Counted from the stretch's first letter, positions 26,429 through 35,011 are shown. The stretch: DNA of 64,000 nucleotides from Cupriavidus numazuensis (GCF_905397435.1 NZ_CAJPVI010000002.1:1-64000); one strand, 5' to 3'. Made by a program: numbers and translations. Notes: a model not told the origin generated them from the sequence alone.

Positions 26429-26554
26429 ATGCCAGGGGTGGGAGACGTGAGAATCATACTTCGGGGGATTGTGATGCGTTGAGGTGGTGGCGGCCGATTT
26501 GGATGTCGGTGGGGGGCTGACAATGGGGGGCTGGGTTGTAGCGGGGCTAGTTTT

Positions 26555-26720
26555 GCTGTTTCGCCGGCGTGGCCGGCGGGGCTTTTTTGGCTGGGATTGA
26601 ATGTGTCGTTCTTGGCTGGCGCCGCTGTTTCGCCGGCGTAGCCGGCGAGTCACTTTTTGTCCGAGCGACAAAAAGTAACCAAAAAGCGCGTCGTTGCCGC
26701 TGGCCATCAATTCCACGGCG
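26555..26720 (-). repeat. Hairpin plus GC-palindrome element, copy B (inverted)
   Basis: This is the reverse-complement counterpart of copy A. Bases 26720-26618 match 2-104 almost exactly, with the same ACTTTTTGTC stem around GCTCG and two palindromic units (26624-26647 and 26555-26578, 69 bp apart). Together with copy A it brackets a 26.7-kb segment as inverted repeats. It lies upstream of the MBL exonuclease gene and adds a false N-terminal extension to that frame. Confidence 0.85.
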
Positions 26721-27234
26721 GCAGGGGTTCAAACGGCTTTGGACGCCAGCGATGGTGGTCGGCCGTTCCAACCTGCTACGCCATGTGAGTCAGAACCTGT
26801 GCCTCGCGCGGCACGGCTTTTGGACGATCCCCAAGACGGACTCGGGTACAGCGTTTCAACAAGGGCAGCGGTGGGACGCCTTCGGCTGCGCTGCGCGCAG
26901 GTCGTCGTCTGGATGCGATCTCATCAGCGTCGCTGGTGCCCGAGTCCCCATTCCAGTTCCAGTTCCTAATTTCCTGTCTCTACGCGCATGCAATGCGCCC
27001 AAGGCATCGTCACTGGAGCGCCGTTCGGGTCAGACCTTCGCGGCCTTACTCCGAGCCGCGCGTAGCGCAGCCGTAGGCGTCCCCGTGAGGGCGTTGTTAG
27101 AAGGGACCACTCCGTAATCCGGGTTCGCTCGTACGCGCTGTCCCATCCTAATCATCTACGCGGCAGGCAGTCCAGCGGTCCTCTGATGCAACAACGGCAT
27201 CGAGCCCTTGTTTGGCCACGTAAACGCGCTTTTG
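26721..27234. other. Gene-free stretch between repeat copies
   Basis: These 514 bases lie between two repeat copies. Open frames exist but none shows a ribosome-binding site, a recognisable family or consistent codon use. I see no gene, tRNA or mobile-element end here. It may be decayed sequence or a larger repeat unit. Confidence 0.5.
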
Positions 27235-27445
27235 CCTCCTTTTGTCGCTCGGACAAAAGGAGGTCGCCGGCTACGCCGGCGAAACAGCAGCGCCAGCGAA
27301 GAGCGACAACCCAGCCCGAACTACAAGCCCCCGCCGGCTACGCCGGCGAAACAGCGGCGCATGCCAAGAACGATAACCCACCCCACGAGAAGCCCCACCG
27401 GCTACGCCGGCGAAACAGCGGCGCATGCCAAGAGCGACACCCCAA
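27235..27445 (+). repeat. Hairpin plus GC-palindrome element, copy C (three units)
   Basis: A perfect 12-bp stem (CCTCCTTTTGTC at 27235-27246, GACAAAAGGAGG at 27252-27263) surrounds the same GCTCG loop as copies A and B. The outer bases differ from those copies on both arms, so pairing is kept by compensatory change. Three palindromic units follow at 27265-27288, 27332-27355 and 27396-27419, spaced 67 and 64 bp. The spacers share GCGCATGCCAAGA followed by RCGA. It lies just upstream of the TetR gene. Confidence 0.85.
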
Positions 27446-27523
27446 CCACAAGAGGACGCCCTAATTGCCTGAACGCCCCCACGCTCTGATAATCAATCCA
27501 ACCTCTAATCCAAAAATCCCGGA

Positions 27524-28255
27524 ATGCCCCGCATCCGCACCCTCAGTTCCCTCGTCGCCGAGGCAAGCACCCCGCCGGCCGAGGCGGCTACATCCACCGC
27601 CTCGCAGCAAAGCGAAACCGCCATGCGCATGCTGGAAATCGCGGAGCGGCTGTTCGCCGAGCATGGCATCGAGCAGGTGCCGCTGCGGCAGATCGTGGTC
27701 GAGGCGGGCCAGCGCAACCGCTCGGCCTTGCACTACCACTTCGGTTCGCGTGAGGCACTGGTCGCCCATCTGCTGAACCTGCGGCTGGCCCATGTCAACG
27801 TGCTGCGCAACGCTTATCTCGACGAAGTCGAGGCGGCCGGCAAGTCAGGCGATGTGCGCGCGATCGTGTATGCATCGATCAGCGCGCTGGCCGATACCGT
27901 GGTCGAGACGGCATGGGGTGCAAGCTATCTGCAAGTGGCGGCACAGACGATGTTCAGCCCGACGCTGTTCAATGCCGAACTGCTCGACAAGGACGCAATG
28001 ACCGGGCTGGTGCGCACGCGGCGGATGATCATGGCCGCGCTGCCGGACGTGCCGGCCAAGGTAATGGACTATCGCCTGATGTGGTTCAACCACGGTACGG
28101 TCTTTTCGCTGGCGGACTGGTACCAGCGCACGCGCGCCGAGCATGGCGCGCCGCCCGTCGACGAACTGGCCGACTACTGCACGGCAGGGCTCACGGGACC
28201 GGTCACGCGCACCACGAGCGCGCCGCGCCGAAGCGGCAAGACGCGCAAGGGATGA
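27524..28255 (+). CDS. TetR/AcrR-family transcriptional regulator
   Basis: This 243-residue TetR regulator has its helix-turn-helix at about residues 35-80 (AERLFAEHGIEQVPLRQIV, then NRSALHYHFGSREALVAHLL). The C-terminal half is an all-helical ligand-binding domain. About 30 residues of low-complexity Ala/Thr/Ser sequence precede the HTH, so the true start may be later (for example ATG 27623); the ribosome-binding site is weak. It converges with the DUF1254 gene. A plausible target is the pair of ATTAA palindromes between the DUF1254 and Bug genes 1.4 kb away, but that link is inference. Confidence 0.88.
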   Translation: MPRIRTLSSLVAEASTPPAEAATSTASQQSETAMRMLEIAERLFAEHGIEQVPLRQIVVEAGQRNRSALHYHFGSREALVAHLLNLRLAHVNVLRNAYLDEVEAAGKSGDVRAIVYASISALADTVVETAWGASYLQVAAQTMFSPTLFNAELLDKDAMTGLVRTRRMIMAALPDVPAKVMDYRLMWFNHGTVFSLADWYQRTRAEHGAPPVDELADYCTAGLTGPVTRTTSAPRRSGKTRKG

Positions 28256-28259
28256 GGGC

Positions 28260-28280
28260 TGCCGCTGCCGTGCAGCGGCA
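28260..28280. terminator. Hairpin between converging genes
   Basis: TGCCGCTG (28260-28267) and CAGCGGCA (28273-28280) form an 8-bp perfect stem with a 5-base loop in the 46-bp gap between the converging TetR and DUF1254 genes. There is no T-run, so intrinsic termination is uncertain. Confidence 0.4.
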
Positions 28281-28301
28281 TGACATCACGCGATCACGCG
28301 T

Positions 28302-29630
28302 TCATGCACTGACGCGCCGGATTGGCGGATACGCGAAGGTCTTGTCCAGATGGGCCTTGCGCGGTACGTACAGGCGCAGCGCGACATAGAACGGCTCATC
28401 GGGTGCGGGCAGCCAGTTGCCCTGCATTGATGGCGTATCGGGTGCGCGCGAACCCAGCAGCAGCCGCAGGCTGCCATCGGCTTCATATCGCAACGCCGGC
28501 GAACGGTCCCCGAGCGAATACCGGCACAAGGGGTTTTCCACCAGCATGCAATCGGACTTGCGGTAGAGCGTGAGCGACCAGAACGCATCGACCTGCGGCA
28601 GCCCGTTTGCCGGGAAGACCAATTCATAGCTGGCGCGACCGTCGAGTGGCTGCCCGTCGCCATCGCAATCGGCGATCAGGTACATCGCTTCTTCCATGCC
28701 CAGCGCGCCGATGTAGTTGCGCGCGACCAGCGCCCGCTCGAGATAGCGTTCACCAAACGTGGACAGCAACTCCACCGGCAGCGACCAGCCGCCGCCAAGG
28801 TCTGAGGGGATCGGTGCGGCGAGTTCGGCATCAAGCGCTGCCAGTGCGGCAGACAAGGCCTGTCGCTGCGCATCGTCCATCGTCCCCGCGTCGCACTCTG
28901 CGCCAATGCCGACCGCGGCAAATCGGGCGACATGTTCGGCCTGCTCGGCAGGGGGCGGGTTGTCGCGCAGCATGCGGTTGACCACGGCGGCGAAGCGCAC
29001 CGGGTCGCTGGCGCGCTCACCGGGCTGCATGCCGACGTCGAAGGCGCGCGCGGCCGGCGTGCCGTCGAGGCGGGTCAGGCTGACGGCGTCCTGCAAGCGG
29101 TGCACCGTCGGCAGGTCGGCTTCGCCATCGACGAGCCAGCGGCCGATCATCCAGATTGCATTGGTCGGGCACTGCACCGCCTGCATGCCGGATGGAATCT
29201 CGCCTTGCCAGCGCGGACCATGCAGCAGGTAGCGTCCGGTGCCAGTGCCGGTGGTCCGGCTGCCGATGCCGCCGAAGGGATTGGTGTAGGCATCGAGCAG
29301 CCCGAGCACGTAGTAGCGCCCCGCGGTGTCCGGCACGCTGATGCACACCGGTCCTTCGGAAAGATCCAGCCAGGCATTGGTGTAGAGCGTGTCGTTGTTC
29401 GGCGTGACGACCTGCCGGTGCTGCGGGCCAAGCAGCGCGCGCGAGTGGAAAAGCTGGTTGACCCAGCGCAGCGTGTTGTCCGGCGTGTCGCCGGCGAAGG
29501 TGCCGTCGGTGCGGCGCCGCGGGCACGTGGCGGCACGCATGCGCGCCATTTCGTACAGCGGATAGGTGTAGACGACGGCGTCGCGCAGCAGCGCGGCCTG
29601 GTCGGAAGCAGGAGTGCGGGGTGCGTTCAT
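28302..29630 (-). CDS. DUF1254/DUF1214 domain protein
   Basis: This 442-residue protein has an N-terminal DUF1254 domain (about 40-170, with NNDTLYTNAWLDLSEGP and RYYVLGLLDAYTNPF) and a C-terminal DUF1214 domain (about 320-435, with ANGLPQVDAFWSLTLY and GNWLPAP). These domains often occur together; their function is not known, though some relatives lie near catabolic genes. No signal peptide is seen, so this member appears cytoplasmic, unlike many relatives. The gene is divergent from a Bug receptor, and the 218-bp gap between them carries two matching palindromes. Confidence 0.85.
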   Translation of the reverse strand: MNAPRTPASDQAALLRDAVVYTYPLYEMARMRAATCPRRRTDGTFAGDTPDNTLRWVNQLFHSRALLGPQHRQVVTPNNDTLYTNAWLDLSEGPVCISVPDTAGRYYVLGLLDAYTNPFGGIGSRTTGTGTGRYLLHGPRWQGEIPSGMQAVQCPTNAIWMIGRWLVDGEADLPTVHRLQDAVSLTRLDGTPAARAFDVGMQPGERASDPVRFAAVVNRMLRDNPPPAEQAEHVARFAAVGIGAECDAGTMDDAQRQALSAALAALDAELAAPIPSDLGGGWSLPVELLSTFGERYLERALVARNYIGALGMEEAMYLIADCDGDGQPLDGRASYELVFPANGLPQVDAFWSLTLYRKSDCMLVENPLCRYSLGDRSPALRYEADGSLRLLLGSRAPDTPSMQGNWLPAPDEPFYVALRLYVPRKAHLDKTFAYPPIRRVSA

Positions 29631-29655
29631 GGCGATCTGACAGTCTCCGTTCGTT

Positions 29656-29676
29656 ATTTAATTCATCGTATTAAAT
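29656..29676. promoter_or_regulatory. Palindromic operator candidate 1 (ATTTAAT-N7-ATTAAAT)
   Basis: A perfect 7-bp inverted repeat with a 7-base spacer lies 26 bases upstream of the DUF1254 start. The right half with its flank, CGTATTAAA, is repeated in site 2 at 29769-29787. The size suits a TetR- or GntR-type dimer. Confidence 0.55.
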
Positions 29677-29768
29677 TGTGGAAACAGAGTAGGCGCTGGC
29701 CGTGCACGCGGGCATTGGGGTTTCCACCATGCCGGCCTTCGCTGGGCCTCTGCTACATTCTGTCTGAA

Positions 29769-29787
29769 ATTAATGCAGCGTATTAAA
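29769..29787. promoter_or_regulatory. Palindromic operator candidate 2 (TTAAT-N7-ATTAA)
   Basis: TTAAT (29770-29774) and ATTAA (29782-29786) have the same 7-base spacing and the same CGTATTAAA right half as site 1. It is located 62 bases before the Bug start at 29849. One regulator could thus control both divergent genes. Confidence 0.55.
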
Positions 29788-29848
29788 ACAGGGCGATCTG
29801 CCAAAGCCATGCGCTGCCGGCGGCACAGCCCGGATATGTGGAGACAGC

Positions 29849-30874
29849 ATGACCGTACACCGTCCCGTCCGCGCCGCCCGGCGCCGGACCTTGTCGATAT
29901 CCATGCGCGCACTGGGCGCCGCGGCACTGACGCTGGCGCTGGTGCCGTGCTTCGGGCAGGGCGCCGAGACCTACCCGGTGAAGCCCGTCCGCATGGTGGT
30001 GCCGTATCCGCCCGGCGGGCTGACCGACACGCTGGCGCGCACGGTCGCCGACGGCCTGTCGCGCCGCCTGGGACAGCCGGTGGTGGTGGAGAACCGCGCG
30101 GGTGCTGGCGGCGGCATCGGCACGGACTACGTCGCCAAGTCGGCGCCGGACGGCTATACGCTGCTGATGACAATACCGGGCCCGCTCACGGCCAATATCG
30201 TGCTCTACAAACGGCTGCCGTACGATCCGCGCACGGATCTGCGTCCGATTTCCGACGTCGCCGTCGCGCGCACGGTGATGGCGGTCAATGCGTCGGTGCC
30301 GGTGAAGACGGTGGCCGAACTGATTGCCTACGCGAAGAAGCAGCCGGGCAAGCTGGTGATGGGATCATGGGGGCCCGGCACGCAGCCTCACACGATCCAG
30401 GCATATATGGACAAGACGTACGGGATCGACATGCTGCACGTGCCGTACCGCGGCGAGGGGCCGATGATCACGGACCTGCTCGGCGGGCAGGTGAACCTGA
30501 CGGTGGGCTCGATCACGTCGCTCAAGCAGCATATTGCCGACGGTCGCCTGCGGGCGCTGGCGGTCGTGGGCACCAGCCGCGCACGTGGGATGCCCGGCGT
30601 GCCGACCTTTGCCGAGGCGGGCTACAAGGACAATCCCTTTGCGTTGGTTGGCCCGGTCAGCCTGCTGGCGCCGGCGAAGACGCCCGATGCAGTGGTCGAG
30701 CGGCTGGGGCGCGAAGTCAGCGCGCTGGTCAAGACCCCGGCTGTCAGCCAGAAGATCGAGGACATGGGCGCAGAGCCGCTGGGTAACCTGCCCGGAGAAG
30801 CGGTCGCGGCCTATAAGGCTTATCTGCCGGTGGTACTGAAGCTGACGGCGGATACGGGAGTGTCGCTGGACTGA
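29849..30874 (+). CDS. Bug/TctC-family periplasmic solute receptor
   Basis: This 341-residue receptor has a signal peptide ending near residue 38 (FGQGA-ETYPVKP). Motifs are VRMVVPYPPGGLTD, APDGYTLLM and HVPYRGEG. GGAGAC precedes the ATG. It is divergent from the DUF1254 gene, with two matching palindromes in the shared promoter region, and is followed by the converging DASS permease gene. It is again without TctA or TctB genes nearby. The ligand is unknown. Confidence 0.9.
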   Translation: MTVHRPVRAARRRTLSISMRALGAAALTLALVPCFGQGAETYPVKPVRMVVPYPPGGLTDTLARTVADGLSRRLGQPVVVENRAGAGGGIGTDYVAKSAPDGYTLLMTIPGPLTANIVLYKRLPYDPRTDLRPISDVAVARTVMAVNASVPVKTVAELIAYAKKQPGKLVMGSWGPGTQPHTIQAYMDKTYGIDMLHVPYRGEGPMITDLLGGQVNLTVGSITSLKQHIADGRLRALAVVGTSRARGMPGVPTFAEAGYKDNPFALVGPVSLLAPAKTPDAVVERLGREVSALVKTPAVSQKIEDMGAEPLGNLPGEAVAAYKAYLPVVLKLTADTGVSLD

Positions 30875-30936
30875 ACTCCAGTCCCCAATGCGCGCGCTGC
30901 ATCAGTCCTCGTACGCGGCGGCGCATTGGGTGAGGA

Positions 30937-32442
30937 TCACCAGAATCCCAGGATCTTCCACCAGATACCGCCCACTACGGCGAAGACGATCAGTTCGAAT
31001 ACACACATGACCGCGCCGACCCGCCACCACTGTCCCAGCGTCACGTAGCCGCTGCCGAAGATGATCGGGGACGTGCCGGTGGCGTAGTGGGTCAGCGTCA
31101 TCATGATCGCGGATCCGGCCGTCATCATGAGCATGAATACGGGCACATAGGGCGGCGGGATCAGGTGCGCGCCCACGGTCAGGAAGGCCAGCATCATGGC
31201 GCTGATGTGGGCGGTGGTACTTGCGAACAGGTAGTGCGAAAAGACAAAGGCCAGCACGAGCACCGCGGCGGTTGCCAGCCAGCCCATGCCGCTGGCGGCA
31301 ATGGTGTCGCGCATGTTCCCCGCGAACCAGGTGATGACCCCGAGCTTGTTCAGTTGCTCGGCGAGCATGACCAGGGCGCCGAACCAGATCAGCGTGTCCC
31401 AGGCGCTTTTCTCCGACAGCACGTCGTCCCAGTCGATCGTGCCGGTGATGATCAGCGCGAACAGGCCGAGGAAGGCGACCACGGTCGGATCGAGCGTCAG
31501 GTCGGGACCGAAAGCCATCGCCGGCAGGTTTGCCCAGAGCACCAGCATCACGGCGAAGACGCCCATCATCACGCGTTCCTGTCCGCTCAGCGGGCCCATG
31601 CGCTCCAGTTCGCCGCGCGCATAGTCGATGGCGTTGGGCGTCGCCTTCAGTTCGGGCGGTTGCAGCACGTAGATGATCAACGGCATCACCAGCAGACAGA
31701 GCAGGCCGGGCACGAGCATGCACAGGGCCCAGGTGGTCCAGTTGAGAGTCAGCGTACCGCCGCTGGCCTTTGCGACATAGTCGACGACCAGCGGGTTTGG
31801 CGCGGTGGCGGTCACGAACATGGCCGACGTGATCGGGTTCGCGTGGTAGTTGACCAGAGCGAGGTAGGTGCCGACCTTGCCCTGCGTGTCCTTGGCCGGA
31901 TCCGAGTCGAATGCGCCGGCGATGGACTTCATGATCGGATGCACGATGCCGCCGCCGCGCGCGGTATTGCTGGGCGTGAACGGCGCCAGCACCAGTTCGC
32001 AGATCGCCAGTCCGTAGCCGATGCCCACCGTGCGCTTGCCCAGCAGCGAGATGAAGATCAGTCCGATACGGCTGCCCAGACCGGTCTTCTTCAGGCCGCG
32101 CGAGATCAGGATCGCGACCACGATGAGCCAGATCAGCGGATTGTCGAAGCTGCTGAGCGCGTCGGCGATAGCGCCTTTCGATGAGTCCGACGTCACCTGC
32201 GCCAGCGAGACGATGACGATGGCCATCATCGCCATCACGCCGATCGGCATCACCTTGAGAATGATGGCCACGATCGTCGTCAGGAAGATGGCGACCAGAT
32301 GCCAGGCCTCGGGCTTCAGGCCCTCCGGCGCCGGAAGGAGCAGCAGGGTGACCAGCACGACCGTGCTGATGATGGCGGGCGTGAGCCGGAAGGGCACGAC
32401 CGACATGAAGTAGCGATACGTCGCAGCGATTTGAGCAAGCAT
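30937..32442 (-). CDS. DASS-family (SLC13/CitT-type) anion permease
   Basis: This 501-residue inner-membrane carboxylate transporter has about 12 hydrophobic segments and the DASS signature in PFTPSNTARGGGIVHPI together with SAMFVTATAPNPL and SHYLFASTTAHI. Relatives exchange or import dicarboxylates such as tartrate, citrate, malate and 2-oxoglutarate. ATG 32442 is favoured because GGAG lies nine bases upstream; an ATG five codons earlier (32457) has no such site. The upstream neighbour on the same strand is an AraC regulator, and beyond it a beta-keto acid cleavage enzyme, so the permease may feed that enzyme. The 273-bp gap 32443-32715 shows no other gene. Confidence 0.9.
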   Translation of the reverse strand: MLAQIAATYRYFMSVVPFRLTPAIISTVVLVTLLLLPAPEGLKPEAWHLVAIFLTTIVAIILKVMPIGVMAMMAIVIVSLAQVTSDSSKGAIADALSSFDNPLIWLIVVAILISRGLKKTGLGSRIGLIFISLLGKRTVGIGYGLAICELVLAPFTPSNTARGGGIVHPIMKSIAGAFDSDPAKDTQGKVGTYLALVNYHANPITSAMFVTATAPNPLVVDYVAKASGGTLTLNWTTWALCMLVPGLLCLLVMPLIIYVLQPPELKATPNAIDYARGELERMGPLSGQERVMMGVFAVMLVLWANLPAMAFGPDLTLDPTVVAFLGLFALIITGTIDWDDVLSEKSAWDTLIWFGALVMLAEQLNKLGVITWFAGNMRDTIAASGMGWLATAAVLVLAFVFSHYLFASTTAHISAMMLAFLTVGAHLIPPPYVPVFMLMMTAGSAIMMTLTHYATGTSPIIFGSGYVTLGQWWRVGAVMCVFELIVFAVVGGIWWKILGFW

Positions 32443-32715
32443 TCTCTGGATCTCCATACGGGGGACGCAGTGGATACAGGCAGCCGGGGCTTGCGCCGGG
32501 CGGCGCTTGCAAAGCGCATGCTCTGGCCTGGCACGTGACCAGAGATAAACAGATGCTGAGCGATGTGCTCTGCAAGCAGAAGTGAATCTTTTGTAGCGGC
32601 CGTATAGATATTTCGATGGAAGGCAGCGGCTGGCTGCCGCCGGATCCGTCCTGTGATCTACGAAGCGTCAGAAGTGATGCATGCGCATCGTCATCGCGAA
32701 GGCATGCGGGTCGCA

Positions 32716-33753
32716 TCAGCTATGGATGCGGATTGGACTTCGACCGTGTTCCTTTTGCTGGCGCAGGCTCTGCCACCGCGTTGGCGTCATGTCGAACTGC
32801 GCCGCAAACCAGCGTACGAACGAGCCGTAGGCCGAGTATCCGAGCGACTCGGCAATGCGCGCCAGCGTGTAGCTCTTGTTGTCCATATAGTGGATGACGA
32901 GATCGCGCCGTACGCCGTTGACCATGTCCGAGAAGACCATTCCGGCGCTGTCGAGCTGGCGCTGCAGCGTTCGCACGTTCATGCCAAGACCCTGGGCGAC
33001 CTGCTCGATGGTCGCGCGCCCCAGCGGCAGCAACAGATAGATGGCCTTGCGCACTTCAAGCACGATGGAGGGCTCGTTGGCTCCCGGCAGTCCCTCGAGC
33101 AAGCGTTGCGCGTGGCGGGCCATGACGGGGTCCGCAATGGGGTTGGGGAAGTCCATGTCTGCGGCGCGGCAGATCATGCCATTGAACGAGCTGGCGAATT
33201 CCAGCTTGCCTCCGAACACGCGGCGGTGCAGCCGCAGGTCAGCTGGAGGATCGTGCGTGAAATGGACGCTCAGCGGGTGCCACGTGGTGCCCATCAGTGT
33301 GCTGCACAGGCGTGACAGCGAGCCCAGCACCAGCTCGGTCGACTGTATGGATGTGCCGGCCTCATCCGCGACGAGTTCCTCGCGCACGATCACCTTCCTA
33401 CCGACATCTTCCATGCGGATGACGAGGAACTCGTTCAGCAGGTGCCGATACTGGATCAGGGTGCCAACGGCATCGCGCAGGGTGCTCTGGTGCGTGAGCA
33501 GCACGCTGATGACCCCGAGGTCGGACAGTTGCCAACGCTCGGCCACGCGCAGTCCGAAGGTCGGGCATTGGGTCAGGCGCGCCGACTCTTTCAACAGGGT
33601 GACGGAAGCACTCCCCGGAATCAGGCATTCCGGGTCGGCAAGCATTTCCTTGGTCAACCCCAGCTTCCGCAGCAGCGGCTGCGGGTCAAAGTCCAGTTGC
33701 TGCGCAACCTTGAAATAGTTGGTCAGCGTCCCGGTACGCATCAACGTGCCCAT
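32716..33753 (-). CDS. AraC-family transcriptional regulator (OruR/ArgR-like architecture)
   Basis: This 345-residue regulator has a large N-terminal ligand domain of the PF12625 type (about 10-200, starting GTLTNYFKVAQQLDFDP) and a C-terminal double helix-turn-helix (about 240-340, with RATIEQVAQGLGMNVRTLQRQL and YTLARIAESLGYSAYGSFVRWF). ATG 33753 fits the family's usual beginning; an ATG at 33813 lies inside the shared regulatory region. It is divergent from the BKACE gene, and a 14-bp direct repeat with 21-bp spacing, typical of AraC targets, lies between them. It likely activates the BKACE gene and perhaps the DASS permease. Confidence 0.9.
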   Translation of the reverse strand: MGTLMRTGTLTNYFKVAQQLDFDPQPLLRKLGLTKEMLADPECLIPGSASVTLLKESARLTQCPTFGLRVAERWQLSDLGVISVLLTHQSTLRDAVGTLIQYRHLLNEFLVIRMEDVGRKVIVREELVADEAGTSIQSTELVLGSLSRLCSTLMGTTWHPLSVHFTHDPPADLRLHRRVFGGKLEFASSFNGMICRAADMDFPNPIADPVMARHAQRLLEGLPGANEPSIVLEVRKAIYLLLPLGRATIEQVAQGLGMNVRTLQRQLDSAGMVFSDMVNGVRRDLVIHYMDNKSYTLARIAESLGYSAYGSFVRWFAAQFDMTPTRWQSLRQQKEHGRSPIRIHS

Positions 33754-33813
33754 CGCGTCTCGTCCATGCAGCGTGTGGTCCGGCGCTGTGCTGCGCAGAA
33801 ACCGTAGTCTCAT

Positions 33814-33855
33814 TCATTTTGTCATGAAATGAGATGCCTATGTCGTCAAATGAGA
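33814..33855 (+). promoter_or_regulatory. AraC-type direct-repeat operator
   Basis: GTCATGAAATGAGA (33821-33834) and GTCGTCAAATGAGA (33842-33855) are direct repeats exactly 21 bp apart, two helical turns on one face. The left one lies within the inverted repeat TCATTT-N7-AAATGA (33814-33832). A possible -10 TAGACT at 33879-33884 has no real -35, as expected for an activator-dependent promoter. Confidence 0.6.
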
Positions 33856-33952
33856 GAGATAGGAAGGCTCGGGGTTCCTAGACTACAGCCTTGTCGGCCT
33901 TCCTGGATTCGGGAGTGCCGGAATCCCTCCCAAATCCTTTTCCTGACTTGCC

Positions 33953-35011
33953 ATGAACTTCCTTGACGGACACCTGTTCCCCGAAAACCAGCAACCGCTG
34001 ATCATCACGGCCGCACCATATGCCCCCTCATGGATGCCCTCGGACTTCCCCGAGGACATCGCCGTCACCATGGAGGACCAGATCCAGAAAGCGGTGGATT
34101 GCTACAACGCGGGTGCCACCGTTCTGCATCTGCATGTACGCGAACTCGATGGCAAGGGCTCCAAGCGCCTGTCCAAGTTCAATGAACTGATCGCCGGTGT
34201 CCGCGCCCGCGTACCGGAGATGATCATCCAGGTCGGCGGGTCGATCAGCTTCGCGCCCGAATCGGACGGCGCGGCGGCCAAATGGCTCTCGGACGACACG
34301 CGCCACATGCTGGCCGAACTGGAGCCCACGCCTGACCAGGTGACGGTCACCGTCAATACGTCGCAGATGAACATCCTCGAGCAGTTTGATCATCGCGACA
34401 TCGCTGGCAGCTCCATGGAAGACCCGGAGGTCTTCAACGCCTACAAGGAAATGACCGTGCCGGCGCAGCCGGGCTGGGTCGAGGAACACGTGCGCCGCCT
34501 GAGCGCCGCGGGGATCCAGAGTGCGTTCCAGTGCTACAACCTCAACAGCTTCGAATCCGTCGAGCGCCTGATGCGCCGCGGCATCTACAAGGGCCCGCTG
34601 GTCATGAACTGGGTGGCGATTGGCGGGGGCATGGACTCGCCGAGCATCTACAGCCTGGCCAACTTCGTGCGCGCCGTGCCCGATGGCGCCGTGTTGACGG
34701 TGGAAAGCTCGGTGTGCAACGTGCTGCCGGTGAACACGATGGGCATTGCGATGGGCCTGCATGTCCGTTGCGGCACCGAAGACACGCTGTGGAACCAGAC
34801 GCGTACGAAGAAGATGGGGACGGTGGCCCAGATCGAGCAACTGGTGCGGATTTCTGAAGAGATGAGCCGCCCGATCGCTACGGCCAAGGAAGCGCGTGAG
34901 ATGTGCCGGATCGGCGAGTTCTATGACACCGTGGATGAAACGCTGCAGGCCAACGGCTTTGCGCCGAATCGCAATGGTGGGCAGCAGGGTTTCCTGCGTA
35001 AGGTTGGGTGA
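33953..35011 (+). CDS. BKACE (DUF849) beta-keto acid cleavage enzyme
   Basis: This 352-residue TIM-barrel enzyme is related to 3-keto-5-aminohexanoate cleavage enzyme. It condenses a beta-keto acid with acetyl-CoA and splits it to acetoacetate and a new acyl-CoA. The zinc ligands His59 and His61 lie in HLHVRE, with the later glutamate in LTVESS. Family members differ widely in substrate, and the sequence does not show which beta-keto acid is used here. It is divergent from an AraC regulator with a clear operator, and the DASS permease nearby could bring in the substrate. Confidence 0.92.
   Translation: MNFLDGHLFPENQQPLIITAAPYAPSWMPSDFPEDIAVTMEDQIQKAVDCYNAGATVLHLHVRELDGKGSKRLSKFNELIAGVRARVPEMIIQVGGSISFAPESDGAAAKWLSDDTRHMLAELEPTPDQVTVTVNTSQMNILEQFDHRDIAGSSMEDPEVFNAYKEMTVPAQPGWVEEHVRRLSAAGIQSAFQCYNLNSFESVERLMRRGIYKGPLVMNWVAIGGGMDSPSIYSLANFVRAVPDGAVLTVESSVCNVLPVNTMGIAMGLHVRCGTEDTLWNQTRTKKMGTVAQIEQLVRISEEMSRPIATAKEAREMCRIGEFYDTVDETLQANGFAPNRNGGQQGFLRKVG

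Noticed and set aside
27265..27419. Possible CRISPR array (regularly spaced 24-mers)
   Set aside because: There are only three units, the spacers are related to each other rather than unique, no cas genes are present, and the unit also occurs as a palindrome next to the hairpin in two other places.
30902..32716. Alternative minus-strand frame over the DASS permease (604 codons)
   Set aside because: The permease frame has all expected helices and the DASS signature; this frame is polar and without a family.
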